Assembly: GCA_027422505.1 (NCBI GenBank)
Contig: JAPQWV010001106.1
Location: 60,447 to 124,446, forward strand
Direction: 5' to 3'
Length of the DNA stretch: 64,000 nucleotides
Source of the DNA: Craterostigma plantagineum
Taxonomy: Eukaryota > Streptophyta > Magnoliopsida > Lamiales > Linderniaceae
Position 1 is the first letter of the stretch, and every line of letters starts with the position of its first letter. The notes beneath the pieces are model-generated. The model was not told the origin of the DNA. It was given only the letters and a program-made list of their open reading frames with translations, and ran no database searches. Positions 47,037-59,283 of this stretch are shown in pieces. A program made the translations under genes and the position numbers.

Positions 47037-50000
47037 TCACAAGGTGTTGGAATCGTTTGACATCCAACGGTTTTGTGAAATGTCGGCTAGTTGATCTTCG
47101 GTAGTGACGTAGTGCAATTCAATCGTCCCTTGTTCGATATGTTCTTTGATGAAGTGGTGACGAATATCTATGTGTTTCGTTCTCGAGTGATGTACCGGAT
47201 TACTCGTCATCGCAATCGCACTCTTCGAGTCACAGTAAATGGGAATTTTATTAACATGAAAATTAAAATCTCGTAGTTGGGTTCTCATCCACAAAAGCTA
47301 TGAACAACAACTAGCGGCGGCGACATATTCTGCCTCCGTCGACGAAGTTGAGACACAGTTTTGTTTTCGAGAAGACCAACTCACGAGTTTACCGCCCAAG
47401 AAGTGTGCAGCTCCAGAGGTGCTTTTTCGATCCATCTTGCATCCTGCGTAATCCGAGTCAGAGAATCCAACCAGTTTGAAGTCCGATCGAGTAGGGTACC
47501 ACAAACCCAGATTGGGTGTTCATTCGAGATAGCGGAGAATCCTTTTAACAGCAGTGAGATGGGATTCCTTAGGTGTAGCCTGAAAACGAGCGCAGATTCC
47601 TGTCGAGAGAACTATCCGGTCGACTAGCAGTGAGGTACAGAACAGAGCCTATTATCCCACGATAGACGGTTTGGTCAACGGGGGCACCAGATGGGTCCGC
47701 GTCGGGTCGGCCAGAGGGTGACATAGGTGTAGCAACAGTCTTAGCATCCTTCATTTCATATTTCTTGAGGATGTCATGGATGTATTTGGACTGGTTGATG
47801 AAGATTCCGTCGGGGAGTTGCTTTACTTGAAGACCAAGAAAGAAATTCAGCTCGCCCATCATACTCATTTCGAATTTCTCTTTCATCAATTCTGCGAACT
47901 CTTCACACAGTTGTGGTTTAGTCGATCCAAAAATGATGTCATCGACATATATCTGTACAATCATAATGTCCGGGCCACTCCGCTTGGTGAAGAGAGTTGT
48001 ATCCAGAGATCCTTTCTTGAATCCAGACTGAACAAGGAAGTCTAAAAGGAAGTCATACCAAGCTCGGGGAGCCTGTTTTAGTCCGTAGAGGGCCTTGTAC
48101 AGTCGATATACGTGATGAGGCAACTCTTAGCTCAAGAACCCTTCAGGTTGATCAACGTACACTTCTTCTTTGAGAAATCCATTCAGAAATGCAGTCTTCA
48201 CGTCCTTTTGGTAGACTTTAAAGTTCTTGTGACCAGCAAAGGCAAAAAAATTCGTATTGCTTCGATCCTGGCAACGGGGGCGAAAGTTTCATCGTAGTCG
48301 ATGCCCTCTTGTTGATTGTACCCCTTAGCCACAAGTCTTGCTTTATTGCGGATGTCAACACCGTCTTCATCCTTTTTGTTCTTGAAGATCCACGTCGTGC
48401 CGATAATGGATCTGTTGTGAGGGCGTGGTACGAGTTCCCAAACTTGTAAACGTTCGAACTGATTTATTTCCTCCTGCATTGCAATCAGCCAATCAGGATC
48501 GTTGAGAGCTTCAGCTACTTGTGATGGTTCGGCTTGACTGAGATAGCAAGCGAACAGACTTTCATTCATCGTAGCCGAACGCGTCGAAACACCGGATGTG
48601 GGATCCCCAATAATCTGATCCGTAGGATGAGAGCGAGCCCAAAGTGGTACATTGGTCTGTGAGGAGCTAGCTGCATTGTGTCGATTAGAGGCTCATTAGA
48701 TTGGGGTCCAGTGTCCGAAGAAGAGATCTCAATCGTAGTGGATTGAGAGGGCTCGGCATCAGGATCAGCAATGTTCCCATGGTTGGGTAAAATGTCGTCT
48801 TCGTTGAGATTGAGATCATCCAAGTTTGGAGGGACGACATCATCGCCGATAGCTGGTGGTGTAGGTGCGGTGGGTGCAGCGGTAGGTTGAGTGGTGGCGA
48901 CGGGAGTCTTGGGGACCGGATAGAAGTACTCGAAGAGCAGATCGAGATCCAGTTCACCAGAATTGCCCTCAGATGAGGATGTTCCCATCGTTGAAAGTTG
49001 ACCTTTTGTCAACGACTGTAGAAGACCTGGTTCTGGACTGATATGAGCAGAAGCCATGAGGTCGCCTTCGCATTCGTCAAAGGTGACATTTGTGCTCTCT
49101 ATTACTGATCGTTTCTCGTTAAGATAGACTCTGTATGCCTTCGAGTTCAGCGAATATCCAACAAAGATGCCTTCAAGTGCTTTTGGATCAAGCTTCCCAA
49201 GATGTTGGCGATCATTGGCCACAAAACATCGGCAACCGAAGACCCTTAGATAAGATATATCCGGGATACGACGGTTATTCAGCATATCGTATGGGGTGCG
49301 GTTGAATCTCTTTTGGATGGAAGCCTGTTCTGCGTGTAGCAAACCGTTTGAATAGCTTCCCCCCAAAGAGAGTGAGGAAGGCCGGATTGGATGAGGAGAG
49401 TCCGAGCTGCTTCAACTAGTGTCCTATTCTTACGCTCAACGACACCATTCTGTTCCGGTGTCTTCACAGCTGAGAACTGCTGGGTGATGCCCTGAGTGGC
49501 ATAGAAATCACTGAGCTTTTTGTTCTTAAACTCAGTTCCGTTGTCAGTTCTAATAATCCGAACCTTCTGTTGATGAAGAGTTGGGACGTAACAACGAACT
49601 CGATGATTACATCAAGAACTTCATCCTTTGTACGAACGAGTTTCGTCCATGTATAGCGTGAGAAGTCGTCGACAATCACAAGAATATACCGTCTTCCTTC
49701 GAGTGTAGCCGTAGGCATTGGGCCACATAGATCCATGTGTAAGAGCTCGAGGATGAGCTTAGAGGACGGTGTTTCCTTGGAGATGTGAGACGATCGCTTC
49801 ATCTTCCCCAATTCACATGCAGAGCAGTGTTCCTTATGATATGACAGTTGGGCTAGACAGTTGACGAGTTTATTCTGACGCAGTTTGTTGATAGTCTTGA
49901 AATTGAGGTGTGAAAGACGCCGGTGCCATAGATCGTTCAACTTGGGTGCAGCACGAGAGAGAAGGCATATTGGTCGAGAGGTCATAAGATTGAATACGTA

Positions 50001-50339
50001 GAGGTGAGACGTGCGCGTTCCAGAAAGAAGAGGCAGTCCTGAGGCATCGATAATGCTGCAGATGTCAGATTCGAAGAGAACCTTGTATCCTTTGTCGCAG
50101 AAACGACCGATGCTGAAGAGATTGTAGCTCAAACCCTCGACGTAAGAGATGCCCTTGATCGTCAGTTTGTCATGGACGAGATCGCCAGTTCCGAGAATTG
50201 GCACCATTTAACTGTTTCCGAAGGAGACCCTTCCGAGATAGCGCTCGGATAAGTTGCTCAACAGCTCCTTGTTCCCCGTCATGTGTGTGGAGCAACCTGA
50301 ATCTAGATACCACACAAGACAGACCTGCAAACATCAACA
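47037..50339 (-). pseudogene. pol: N2 pol: protease, integrase, reverse transcriptase, RNase H
   Basis: Protease LDSGCSTHMTG has its catalytic DSG at 50303-50295. Pre-integrase: SYVEGLSYNLFSIGRFCDKG. Integrase: zinc region with HKEHCSACELGKMKRSSH, LLHMDLCGPM, a frameshifted second Asp segment near 49550, then KTPEQNGVVERKNRTLVEAA (49467-49400). RT fragments: [20 protein letters not shown] (48480-48410), a break near 48120, ALYGLKQAPRAWYDFLL, intact YVDD (47949-47938) and IIFGST. RNase [52 protein letters not shown]. At least six breaks separate these stretches, yet catalytic residues are mostly kept, which fits recent inactivation. Confidence 0.9.
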
Positions 50340-53265
50340 AACGTTGGGTCCCCGTTTACGGACGGGACCTTCTTGTGATACAAGTAAAATTTTCATGCGC
50401 TTAACGGGAAATGTGTGGTCTAAATCAGGTTGCGCTAGATCTAATTTAGATTTCCCGTCGTGATTTGTTTGATGAGGCGGGATTATGGTTTTTCTAACCC
50501 ATATTTGCCTAACTTGTGCTTGCATGTATGGTGCCTTATGCATGAATTGGTGTGAAGGATGTTGTTGTTGTTTTCGTCCTTCGATTTTAGTTGCCTTTTG
50601 CTTGTGAGCAGTAGGTGACTTTGCTTTCGACGACGAAAGCCGTTTTCGCTTAACCGTAGGTTTAGGCGAAATGGGAGAATGCAAAGGCATCGCAGAGGAG
50701 ATTCGCTTGCGTGGTCGAAGTGTTGCATGTTCATGTGTTTCATATTCATGAAAGCGTGGGAGAACAAAGTCATTGCAGCAACACATAGACATTAGCTTGG
50801 TAAAAGGAAGATAAGTTCTGGTAACATAATTATCTACGTCCTTAAGATATTGAGATTCATTACATAAAGAGGAAAGACGAGTATAGGATGGTCTTTTCTT
50901 CTTGTCATCGAATAGCGGGTTCTCCTCTATTTCAAATGAACTCCCTTCCAGAGACGTCGAACTCACATTCCCTGTATCCATAGGAATACGAGAGTTAGTG
51001 TTTGAATAAGTTTCAGCTTCAGGAGTCATCTTCGCCGTCCTCTTACATTTGCATGTTTGAGAATTGGGTACTTGACTCGATGTAGAGGGATTGTTCGTAT
51101 TGTGAAAGTGCTCTAGTGTAAAGATTTTGCTAAGTAGATCATCTTGCTCCTTCGCGAAGGCCTTCCGCTCTAATTCTAGTGTTCGTTCTAGTTCTGCTAT
51201 GACCAGAAGTTTCTCTGGGATATAGATGCGAGAAAGCGCTTCTCGGAAAGCAATTTCCTGTTCTTTGGTTGGAAGTAGAGTCTCGACGTCCTCAGAGAGT
51301 GAAGGTTTCTTAGTCTTATCACTAGCATTCAATTCTGTGTAGTCATACGCGATTTCCGCCCAATGAATGTTCTGTTCCCTCTTTTCTTCCGAAAGGACAA
51401 CGGAGGATGATCTCACAAATGGCATAAGTGCGAGGGAGCACCCTTTCTTGTTTGCAGGAACGTAGTGTTACACATGTTATACCTTTTAACCATTATCGGC
51501 GTTGGTTCGCAATTGCTGGCCAGCCGATTCCCTCCCGGGCGTCGTAGAATTCTGTTTCTGCCGGTTGGTTCAACTGGCATAAGAGACGTGCGTTTTTGTT
51601 TCTAAGCTGAAGCTGCTCTTCAAGTTCTTTCACCTTTCGGTACTGCCTAACTCTTTCCTTAGTAAGCAGTTCATATTGTGCGGCCGTCAAGAGACGAGAT
51701 GTTTCACATGAACTGATGGCAATTGTTGTTTCCTTAACCTTAGTCTCACTTTGTTTATTCTTGTTTTGCAGACGTTTGACTAACGCTTCAGAGGCAATTA
51801 GTCGTTCGTTTGCGCAAGCGAGCTCTCCTACTTTTAAACTAAGTAAGGCATAGTTGTTTTCAAATTTTAGTTTAAGTTCATCATAATCCCTAGCGTCTGC
51901 GGTGGGTCTCTTAATGGTGTGTCGGTGATTAAACACATCATCGAGTTGTGAAATTCGTACCTCAGACTCGGCGTTGGTAGGAGTCTTAGCTGTGTTCTCA
52001 CCGGTGTTAACCATCTCCTCGTCCGCGTCATGTTCGACCAGCCTTGCCATGCAACAATCTTCATCCTTAGGCTCCTCGTCTTCTGAAGTGTCGTTCACCC
52101 ACTCAGCTTCTTCGGTGAGAAGAACTTTCCCACTCTCGTTTTGCGGGTCATTCTGGCCTCGGTCGTAGTAGCCAGAGTCCTTCACGCGTGGGGCGTGGCA
52201 TTCCTTGGAACAGTGCCCTAACTTTCCACACGAAAGCACTTCACAGACTTTTGAGGTGCGGATTCCTCCTCTTTCTTTATCGGCTTAGCTTCCTCTGTGG
52301 GAGTGGTCTTTTTGGTGACGCTAAAGGTTCTTTGGCCATTGGAGGAGGGTGAGGATTTTTTCCCGATCTTCTTTGAGACCATCTTTGTGAGCATTGCCAG
52401 TTGCTTGCGTAGATCACGAACATCTTCATCAGATTCTGTATCAGCTTCGGATCCTGAAGAGGTGTCAGATACAACAGCTGGTAGCTTTCCTTTGTTCTGT
52501 TTGGCCTTAGAGGTGGAAGATCGTTCGGTAGTCTTGTTCGAGAGGAGAGCCAGTGGGTCGACTCGAGTGTTGGGGGACTGAGGTTGCACGTAAGGAGCAT
52601 TGGCAAACAGACTGTCGTAGAGAGCATGGATGGAGGTGTTAGAGAGGTGCTTACTCTAAATCATCATCACGATTGCATTGCCCCAATGTGGTTTGAGGCT
52701 ACAAGGAAGCGGTTGTTGATATCGAATTTGTCCCTCGAGATCTTGGATTTCTTGAGTTCATTGATGACCTTCAAGTATCGGAGGTATGTGTCACGCAGCT
52801 CCTCTCCTTCATAGGCCTGGAAGTGTTCATACTGCGAGAGACATGCTGATTTCCTCCCCTGAGCACTCTCAGTTGTGCCTGCCATAATTTCCACGAGTTC
52901 ATCCCATATTTCCTTGGCAGTTGTGCAGCACTCGATGTGAGCGTAGACTTCGTTGACCATAGCCTGGAAGAGGTATCCTTTGGAAGTCTCATCGGCCTGT
53001 AGGCGAGCCTCTTCATCCTCATTAATGGGGCCTCTTGGAGTGCGACGTTCATCCATGGGAGGGTTTGCGTTTGGTTGAGCAGGGATGATTGTCCAGAACT
53101 GTGCTGGACCGTTGAAGATGGAGTCCAGTAGGTATTGAGAGAGTGGTGCGCCTTTGTTCCTGATGAACGTGAGGAACCTGTTTGTCCATTGCTGTAATCG
53201 CCTTGTCGCAGCATCGGAGGCCTGGTGTCGGAGCCCACTGTTGAGATGTCATTTGTGGCAGACAT
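50340..53265 (-). pseudogene. gag: N2 gag, frameshifted
   Basis: It starts MSATNDISTVGSDTRPPMLR at 53265, with a frameshift near 53200. The capsid part is open at 53056-52667 (GYLFQAMVNEVYAHIECCTT, AKEIWDELVEIMAGTTESAQ). The CCHC zinc knuckle near 52240-52200 has lost one T between its first cysteines, splitting KCF from CGKLGHCSKEC. Downstream are an acidic stretch and a coiled-coil region (KLKFENNYALLSLKVGELAC, 51880-51820), FYDAREGIGWPA (51540), and a basic linker to protease (51425-50334, rich in KRKRLSSSKAKS-type sequence). Confidence 0.85.
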
Positions 53266-54674
53266 GGTTGGTGCAGTCGAATCGTCCGTGGTTTTGATCT
53301 TGTATAGATAAGAGGGTTAGTAACGAACGAGATGAGAAATATGAGTTTAACGAGTAGAGTTTGAGAAAAATCGTTTAAAGAATTTCTTAGAACTAAGTGA
53401 ACGAGTGATGGTCAATAACGTATGAAGGGAAAATATATCTTGAAGTTCGGAGAAGTTCTAGAAATTTAAAAACGAGATTTGAGGAGTAAAAAAAATTTAA
53501 CCCGAAAAAAAAAATTAACACGAGAAGAATTTGCGATTTGAAGGGACGTGATTATAAGATAAATTATTTGTTGAGAAATTTCGGTGTTTGCATGAGTTTT
53601 TAAAGAGAAATTCTCGGAAAAAGAAAACTCTCAGTTGAAAGTTATTTCTTGGATTTTAATAATTTCGCATGTGAGAAAGTTTCTCAGTTTTGAGAATTTT
53701 CAGGTTTGAAAAAAAAATTCAGTTTGGAAGAAATATCGCGGGTCGAAGTGTGATTTAAGTAAGTTTCTCGGATTTGAAAAATCGTGGTTTTGAAAAAACA
53801 AATTTCTTGAAGAAAGAAACTTTCTCGGCTAAAAATTTCTTGATTTGACAAACTTTCTCAGTTTCAAAGAATTTTTGCGGATTTGAAAACTTCTCGGTTT
53901 TTAAGAAATTTCTCGACTTAGAAATATTTCTCAGTTTTCGAAATTTTCACGGACAAATTTTCGGAATAAACTTTCTCGGATATAGGGTTTCTCGGATTTG
54001 AAGAATAAGCAGTTGAAAAAAATAGAAGTGAAAGTGAAATTTTCGCGGTTTAGATAAAGATTCTCGGAATCAAATTTCGCGGATATAGGGTTCCTCGGAT
54101 TTTGAAAAGCTAGGCAGTTGAGAAAAAATGACGTGAAAGTGAAATTTTCGCGGTTTAGATAAAGATTCTCAGAATGAAATTTCTCGGATATGAAAATTTC
54201 GCGGACTTGAACGTCACAGCAAGAAATTTCGCGGCCAAGAACACTAAGTTACTGTTCCATTGCTTGTCGCGAGTTTGACCAGAAAATCGTCCGTTTTCAC
54301 TCAAATCTCAACCAAATCACTCAAACTTGATCCAAAACTTCAGAAATTCTTCCCTAAACACATAGTCGACCGATTTGTGAGCTAAAAACAACAAAAAACG
54401 GATCAAATCAACCAAAAACAGAGAGAGGCCGAGATGACTTTTTCTGAAGATTTTTCTTCGATCTTGCTCAAAACTCGTTAAAACTGATCCAAAAGTGTTC
54501 TAAAAACATTTTAGGCATAGAATCGATCTGGGGAAGGTTTTAAACACAAAAACGAAGGTTTAAAACCCCAAAACGAGCTCAAAATGCCCGAAAGTGATTT
54601 TTGCCCAAAACACCTTTGATCTTTCTCGGAATCGAACGAAACTGGATTCAAATCAATGCAGATCGATCCACGTT
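53266..54674 (-). other. N2 leader, AT-rich, with a 103 bp tandem duplication
   Basis: About 1.4 kb without a gene. GGATATAGGGTT units start at 53978 and 54081 (two copies, about 103 bp, through AAAGTGAAATTTTCGCGGTT). CGAGAAATTTC and GCGAAAATT words dominate, as in the N2 spacer. Confidence 0.7.
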
Positions 54675-54686
54675 GCTCTGATACCA
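54675..54686 (-). other. N2 primer binding site (initiator tRNA-Met)
   Basis: On the minus strand TGGTATCAGAGC, two bases after the 5' LTR. Confidence 0.9.
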
Positions 54687-54688
54687 CT

Positions 54689-54985
54689 TGTTGGTCCCGA
54701 TTGCACCAAACAAGGAATCAAAGAGGCTGAGATGGGATGAAAAGGGAGAGGTTCTCACCTTCAAGTGTGTGTATTGTGTGAAAAGTAGGGATAGCCTTTT
54801 GATCTTTGATTACTTTGAAAATAGTGTTGGTAAAGCCTTATATACCACATTAACCCTAGGTATATTAATGCCCCATCACTAAAGTTTAACTAATTACATT
54901 CTAGTCCAAAGCCTAAGTTTAAAGGATAATTACAATATATAACCCAAGACTTAAACTATTGACACAATCTATAAATATCCTAACA
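54689..54985 (-). repeat. N2 5' LTR (reverse)
   Basis: 297 bp, about 98% identical to the 3' LTR. TATATAAGG on the minus strand at 54844-54836 is the likely TATA box. Confidence 0.95.
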
Positions 54986-55497
54986 GAAAATCACATACAG
55001 CTCGACAAATTTCAAATCGAAAATTTTATTCAATCGAAGAAAATCATATACACGGAATTTTTCTCGATCGTAAAATTGTTCGACTACAGTCTCTATTTCA
55101 ACTTCAACACTTAGAAAATTTTTTCTCTAAGTCTTACACTGTAGCGAACATTAGCGAATAAAATTTTCTCAATCACAAAATTAGACGGAATTCATTCAAT
55201 TGAAATCACTGCATAGGAAATCAAATTGAAATCAATTTTATCGACCAAAAATTTCTCGGCATGAACAGTGACATTTTTTTCGTTTAAACACTTAGCGAAA
55301 TTTCGAAATATTTTTCACGCGATATATATTTCATTCAAAATCACATTCATGCCATTACGATTTTTCAAAATTGAGCATACACTATGCATTTGATACGATT
55401 TCAATTCAAAGTTCATCAAACATGCTATTACTTGCTATTCATAGTTCGACTGAAAATAAAATTGAACTAATAAACTTTTATATATCTTATTTTTCAG
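54986..55497 (+). other. P4 spacer, last part, ending in a candidate splice acceptor
   Basis: It continues the sequence interrupted at 40962. Branch-point-like CTAAT is at 55467-55471, and the tract TATCTTATTTTTCAG ends at 55497, directly before the ORF3 ATG. Spacing and sequence match 707-740 in P1. Confidence 0.6.
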
Positions 55498-58400
55498 ATG
55501 GATCGCTACCCGAAATACAACCACATCTACGATCACAACCTTTATCTAAAGTTTCAAGATACGAACTTCCAGCTCGATCTGAGCACGTTTAGGTGTCCCG
55601 ACGAGATCAAGGCCACCCCATCTGGCATGCGTTAACGGTCACCGCATCAGTGCCGACGTCTATCTCCAGCAGTTCTGGGGCTGCATACAAGGAGAAGTGG
55701 ACAATGGAGCCTTCAGATCCTCAACAAGGATAGGGACGCGGCATATCAGCATGGACAAGAACCAGTTCGGCATGGTACTGGACTTGCCCCACAGCAATAA
55801 TTACGACCCGCTCCCATCGGATGCTGAGATGATTCAGGACTTGTTGCACATGGGATACCAACCGCCGCTCACAAGATTAGCTCAGGTCCAGAGCAGCGGA
55901 ATCCCACACCCGTGGAAGACACTATTCGGAATAGTGAATAAGTGTCTGTCGCCCAAGCAGGCAAGATTCGATAAGGGCAACAGCAATATTTTGAGATCTT
56001 CCACGGCATCGCCTTATCAAGAAATTATGACTACACTCAGCTGATCTGGAACGACCTCGCGGACCTGATTCGGCAGAAGGAGAACCGACGATCAAAGAAC
56101 GTGCCTTATGCTCGGTGGTTCAGCATCATCATCAGGGAGATCATGGCGCTGCACCAGACAATCCCTACTCTGCCTCCTGGCGGAAATTACCAACCACCAA
56201 GGCTTAAGTTCTTCCACAACCCACGGCTCACGGACCTGGACCAACCGTCGATGCCGATCTCATTCGAGCTCCTTCGTCTCGCGAACCCCAACGGAGACGT
56301 CTACAAGCTATACTGTCGGGACAGGAATCACACTGAGGAAATGATTCGAGGGCCCCCGACAGTGCTTGGAGCTAGCCCTCAACACAACAACAACTAAGCC
56401 CTGAGGACGCGATGATTGATGATGTCGCTCAGGAGCTAGCACAGGAGCCAACATTGGTCGAAGAGCCAATGCCCGACGTATATGATACCCTGATAGACGT
56501 CGTGGCTACTGAGATGGCGCTCGAGGCTCCTGCACATGAATTACAAGTGGAAGTGCCCGTTAATGTTGGCGTGCTCGAAGAAACCTTTGAGGAGGTTCTT
56601 CAGCCAGTAGCACAGCCCGAAGTAGAAATGGGGCAAAGCTCTCTTCCACTGGTGACGGATCAGGCAATGGATGACGTCCATCGTGACCTCATTCCTCACA
56701 CGGCCACCCCGTCTGACACGGAATCGGACGAGGAAATAAGCCTGATACTACGCTGACCACATCTACAAGTGTTGCTGGCACTTCTTCGCTCAATATTGAG
56801 CCGCAACCTACTCTCGTGGTGTCTGGATCGCAGGCGCAACCCGAGCCTGCCACAACGCCCATAGAGCTGAATCTTCAAGATTCGACTCAAGAATTGGGTG
56901 GAAGTCTCATATAGTCACAACCTCAAGTGACTGTGAGCCAACCTGAAGAGTCGGTGTCTACTCAAGGGTTGATAACAGGCGACATCAGTCGTCCTGGTCC
57001 ATCCAAGGAGGCGTCCGCACCCTTTGTGACGAACGAGCAGTTCCAGGCCGCTCTCTCTGCCGCTGTCAGTCTATGGAAGACAAAATCACGGAGAGAGTAC
57101 TCCAAGCACTCGAGACATCCCGAAGAGATACCGGGAAAGCACCTGTCTCTGAAGGCACCTCGTCACAACCCAACCTCACACCTCCACAACCCACATCCAC
57201 CGACCCTCTACAACACTCTTCCATCCTAATCAACCCATACACTATCCCAATCACCGAGCTCCATGACATCCTTCTGGACCGCCTCATCGGTCTTACCATA
57301 CGGTCACCTCAGGAAGAGTCCCTCTATAGGCGACTGGTAGACCATCCTGAGCCACCTACCCAATCATGTCGGGGCCAAAGCTCCCACTCTCGGCGCAGAC
57401 ATGACGATCCTGACGATCAGGACCATCATGAGGGGGAGAAGAGGCCAAGGACATCAACAAGTGGCCAAGGACAAGGCTCGGGCGCTACGCAGACAAGCGC
57501 TGGAGCTGGCGAAACCCATACTACTCACCAAACCCAAACACAAACCACCCAAACCCAAACTACCCACACCACGCACCACACCGCCCACATCGACCCACCA
57601 ACCTTTCACCTCAGGACGCCTCTGCCCACACCACCGATCTACTCAAGCCCCTTGCTTCCGGAAGAAGAAGCAAGTGCTGCGATGCTTGTAGCTCTAGCAG
57701 CTACCCAAGCCACTCCGTCTGTCGCTCCAGACCACCGGGACCCTCTGGACATGGCGTCAATCCACACGAGGTCCTAGACAAGTATATCTTCGAAGGACAG
57801 TGGATGACCCATTCCATGCCCGAGGAGCATCAAAGACGACGGCTTCACGACGTTCGGCGCTTTCTACAACAAGCATCTATAGACCTCGTAATCATAGAAG
57901 ACGACGAGCTTAGGAAGGTGAAGACTACGAGCAAGATATCCCAAGGCTACCAGAGTTAATCGCTCAACGGACGGTTCCCTCTACAAGGCTAACGCCAGGG
58001 ACCGTTCGGATCGACACGCCATGGGAGAACATCCGAATAGAAATCCCCTTCCTAGAAGAAGTTCATGAGAACATTTGGAGGTCTCCGACATAGAGAGAAG
58101 AAGCCGAACGAGTTCGAGCTTAGAGGGATCTCTCATTGGGATCAGCAGAAGAGGATGACCTACCTCTGGATGCTGACCAAACTAGGACCTGATATAAGGC
58201 TGGGGATGACTAAGGCACAATCCAAGAGCCATTATAAGAGTCTCTCTCCAATAAGCCAACTACTCAGCGTCTACTGTGACAAAGGAGGACTTACAACACT
58301 CATTACACCATTGAGCGCGTAGATAGAACTCGAGAGGATCTAAGCAAGAGCGACCTACCTACATCCCTGCTGAAGAAGTTTACAACTTATATCAGCTATA

Positions 58401-58945
58401 TGTGGAAAAGTACAAAGGTCCTCAAGGCTTCATCAAGAAAGAAGGACTCGAGGGTCTCTACCGGTTCATGATGCGCCAAGTCAAGTACTATGCCGCACAC
58501 GACCTTCAGATGGCTCTGGAGAGCAACATGAAGAAGGTCAACATGACCGCTCCGCTCAACAAAGGACCTAAGATCGAAGGGCTTCCCAACAATCACGTGC
58601 ATATCAGCTCAGTCCTAGCTCACCTACCACAATCCAATAGCAAAGAAGAATTGGATGATGCTGAAGACTGAAATCAACAAGTTTTGTGATGGGACGCTCA
58701 AGGTCATCAGGAGGAATATCGAGCAGAGGTTGGAAGAAATCAATAGAGACACTATGCTGAGGATCCACAGGTTCGTGAGAGAACAGCCGCTCCTAATGGA
58801 ATTGCTTGAAGATATCGAGGAGCGACTGGAGCTGAGGACCACGCTGAGGAACTACGAGTATGCGCTGAGCTTGCGCAGATCGTATTACGCCCGACGAGGA
58901 CAAACGGCGCGGAAACGCAATCAAGCACAAAGGGGGAGATTGTAG
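55498..58945 (+). pseudogene. P4 ORF3, nearly full length, frameshifted
   Basis: It starts MDRYPKYNHIYDHNLYLKF at 55498. The N-terminal domain is broken by a 16-base deletion near 55608. It continues as HISMDKNQFGMVLDLP, MGYQPPLTRLAQ and KCLSPK (55740-55960), then VPYARWFSIIIREIM (56101-56150). An acidic part (56412-56750) is followed by helices around EDKITERVLQALETSRRDTG (57073-57135). TIPITELHDILLDRLIGLTI is at 57240-57300. A Thr/His/Gln-rich stretch runs 57480-57600. At the end are YRFMMRQVKYYAAHDLQMAL (58460-58520), KFCDGTLKVIRRNIEQRLEE and a basic tail finishing RKRNQAQRGRL. The stop TAG (58943-58945) consists of LTR bases 3-5, and the last codons are the polypurine tract. No signal peptide or membrane helix. 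Function unknown. Confidence 0.8.
58929..58940 (+). other. P4 polypurine tract
   Basis: AAAGGGGGAGAT, directly before the 3' LTR; it doubles as ORF3 codons. Confidence 0.9.
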
Positions 58946-59283
58946 AGTATACATTTAATTGTGCTTGATATTATTAGTTGTCCTTGTAATTAGGGGCGTT
59001 TTGTATAGTTAGATTAGGACTAGTTGATATCTATACCAAGTTTGTTTGGTATAAATACATGTAAATCAATTGAGCCGAATAAAAAAAAATTTGAAGATTG
59101 ATCCGAAAGGCTTGCAATTCAATTTCTAGAGAGAGAAACAACAGTAACTTTCTCACTCTAATCGAATTCTCTCTCTCGTTCTTCAAATGAGTTTTTCGAT
59201 CGAATCTTATTGATTATCATTATCATCGAATTACTTTGAATTGTTGCCTAGGATCTTATAGTTGTTAATCGTAGGACCTAACA
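58941..59283 (+). repeat. P4 3' LTR
   Basis: TGTAGAGTATAC to CCTAACA, 343 bp. TATA box TATAAATA at 59050-59057 in the right arm of the conserved inverted repeat, whose left arm has one change. Confidence 0.9.

Larger units (their letters stand above)
40963..54985 (-). mobile_element. N2: complete Sirevirus-like copia element, 14.0 kb
   Basis: LTRs at 40963-41258 and 54689-54985 have TG/CA ends and are flanked by GAAAA (40958-40962 and 54986-54990). Without it the P4 spacer reads continuously, as in P1 near 160. On the minus strand: LTR, primer site 54686-54675, leader, gag, pol, spacer, ORF3, polypurine tract 41270-41259, LTR. By eye the LTRs differ at about six positions plus one indel (near 98% identity). 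Its coding sequence has many frameshifts despite the young LTRs, so it probably moved with proteins supplied by others. Confidence 0.95.
28129..59283 (+). mobile_element. P4: large Sirevirus-like copia, 5'-truncated, split by a solo LTR and by N2
   Basis: The order is gag from just before the zinc knuckle, pol, a long spacer, ORF3, polypurine tract and 3' LTR (58941-59283). The 5' LTR, leader and gag N-terminus are lost beyond M1. The 3' LTR is followed by TTAACC of the N1 LTR, so P4 was inserted in N1. It is the most complete P-family copy, showing the full gag-pol-ORF3 layout. Confidence 0.85.
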
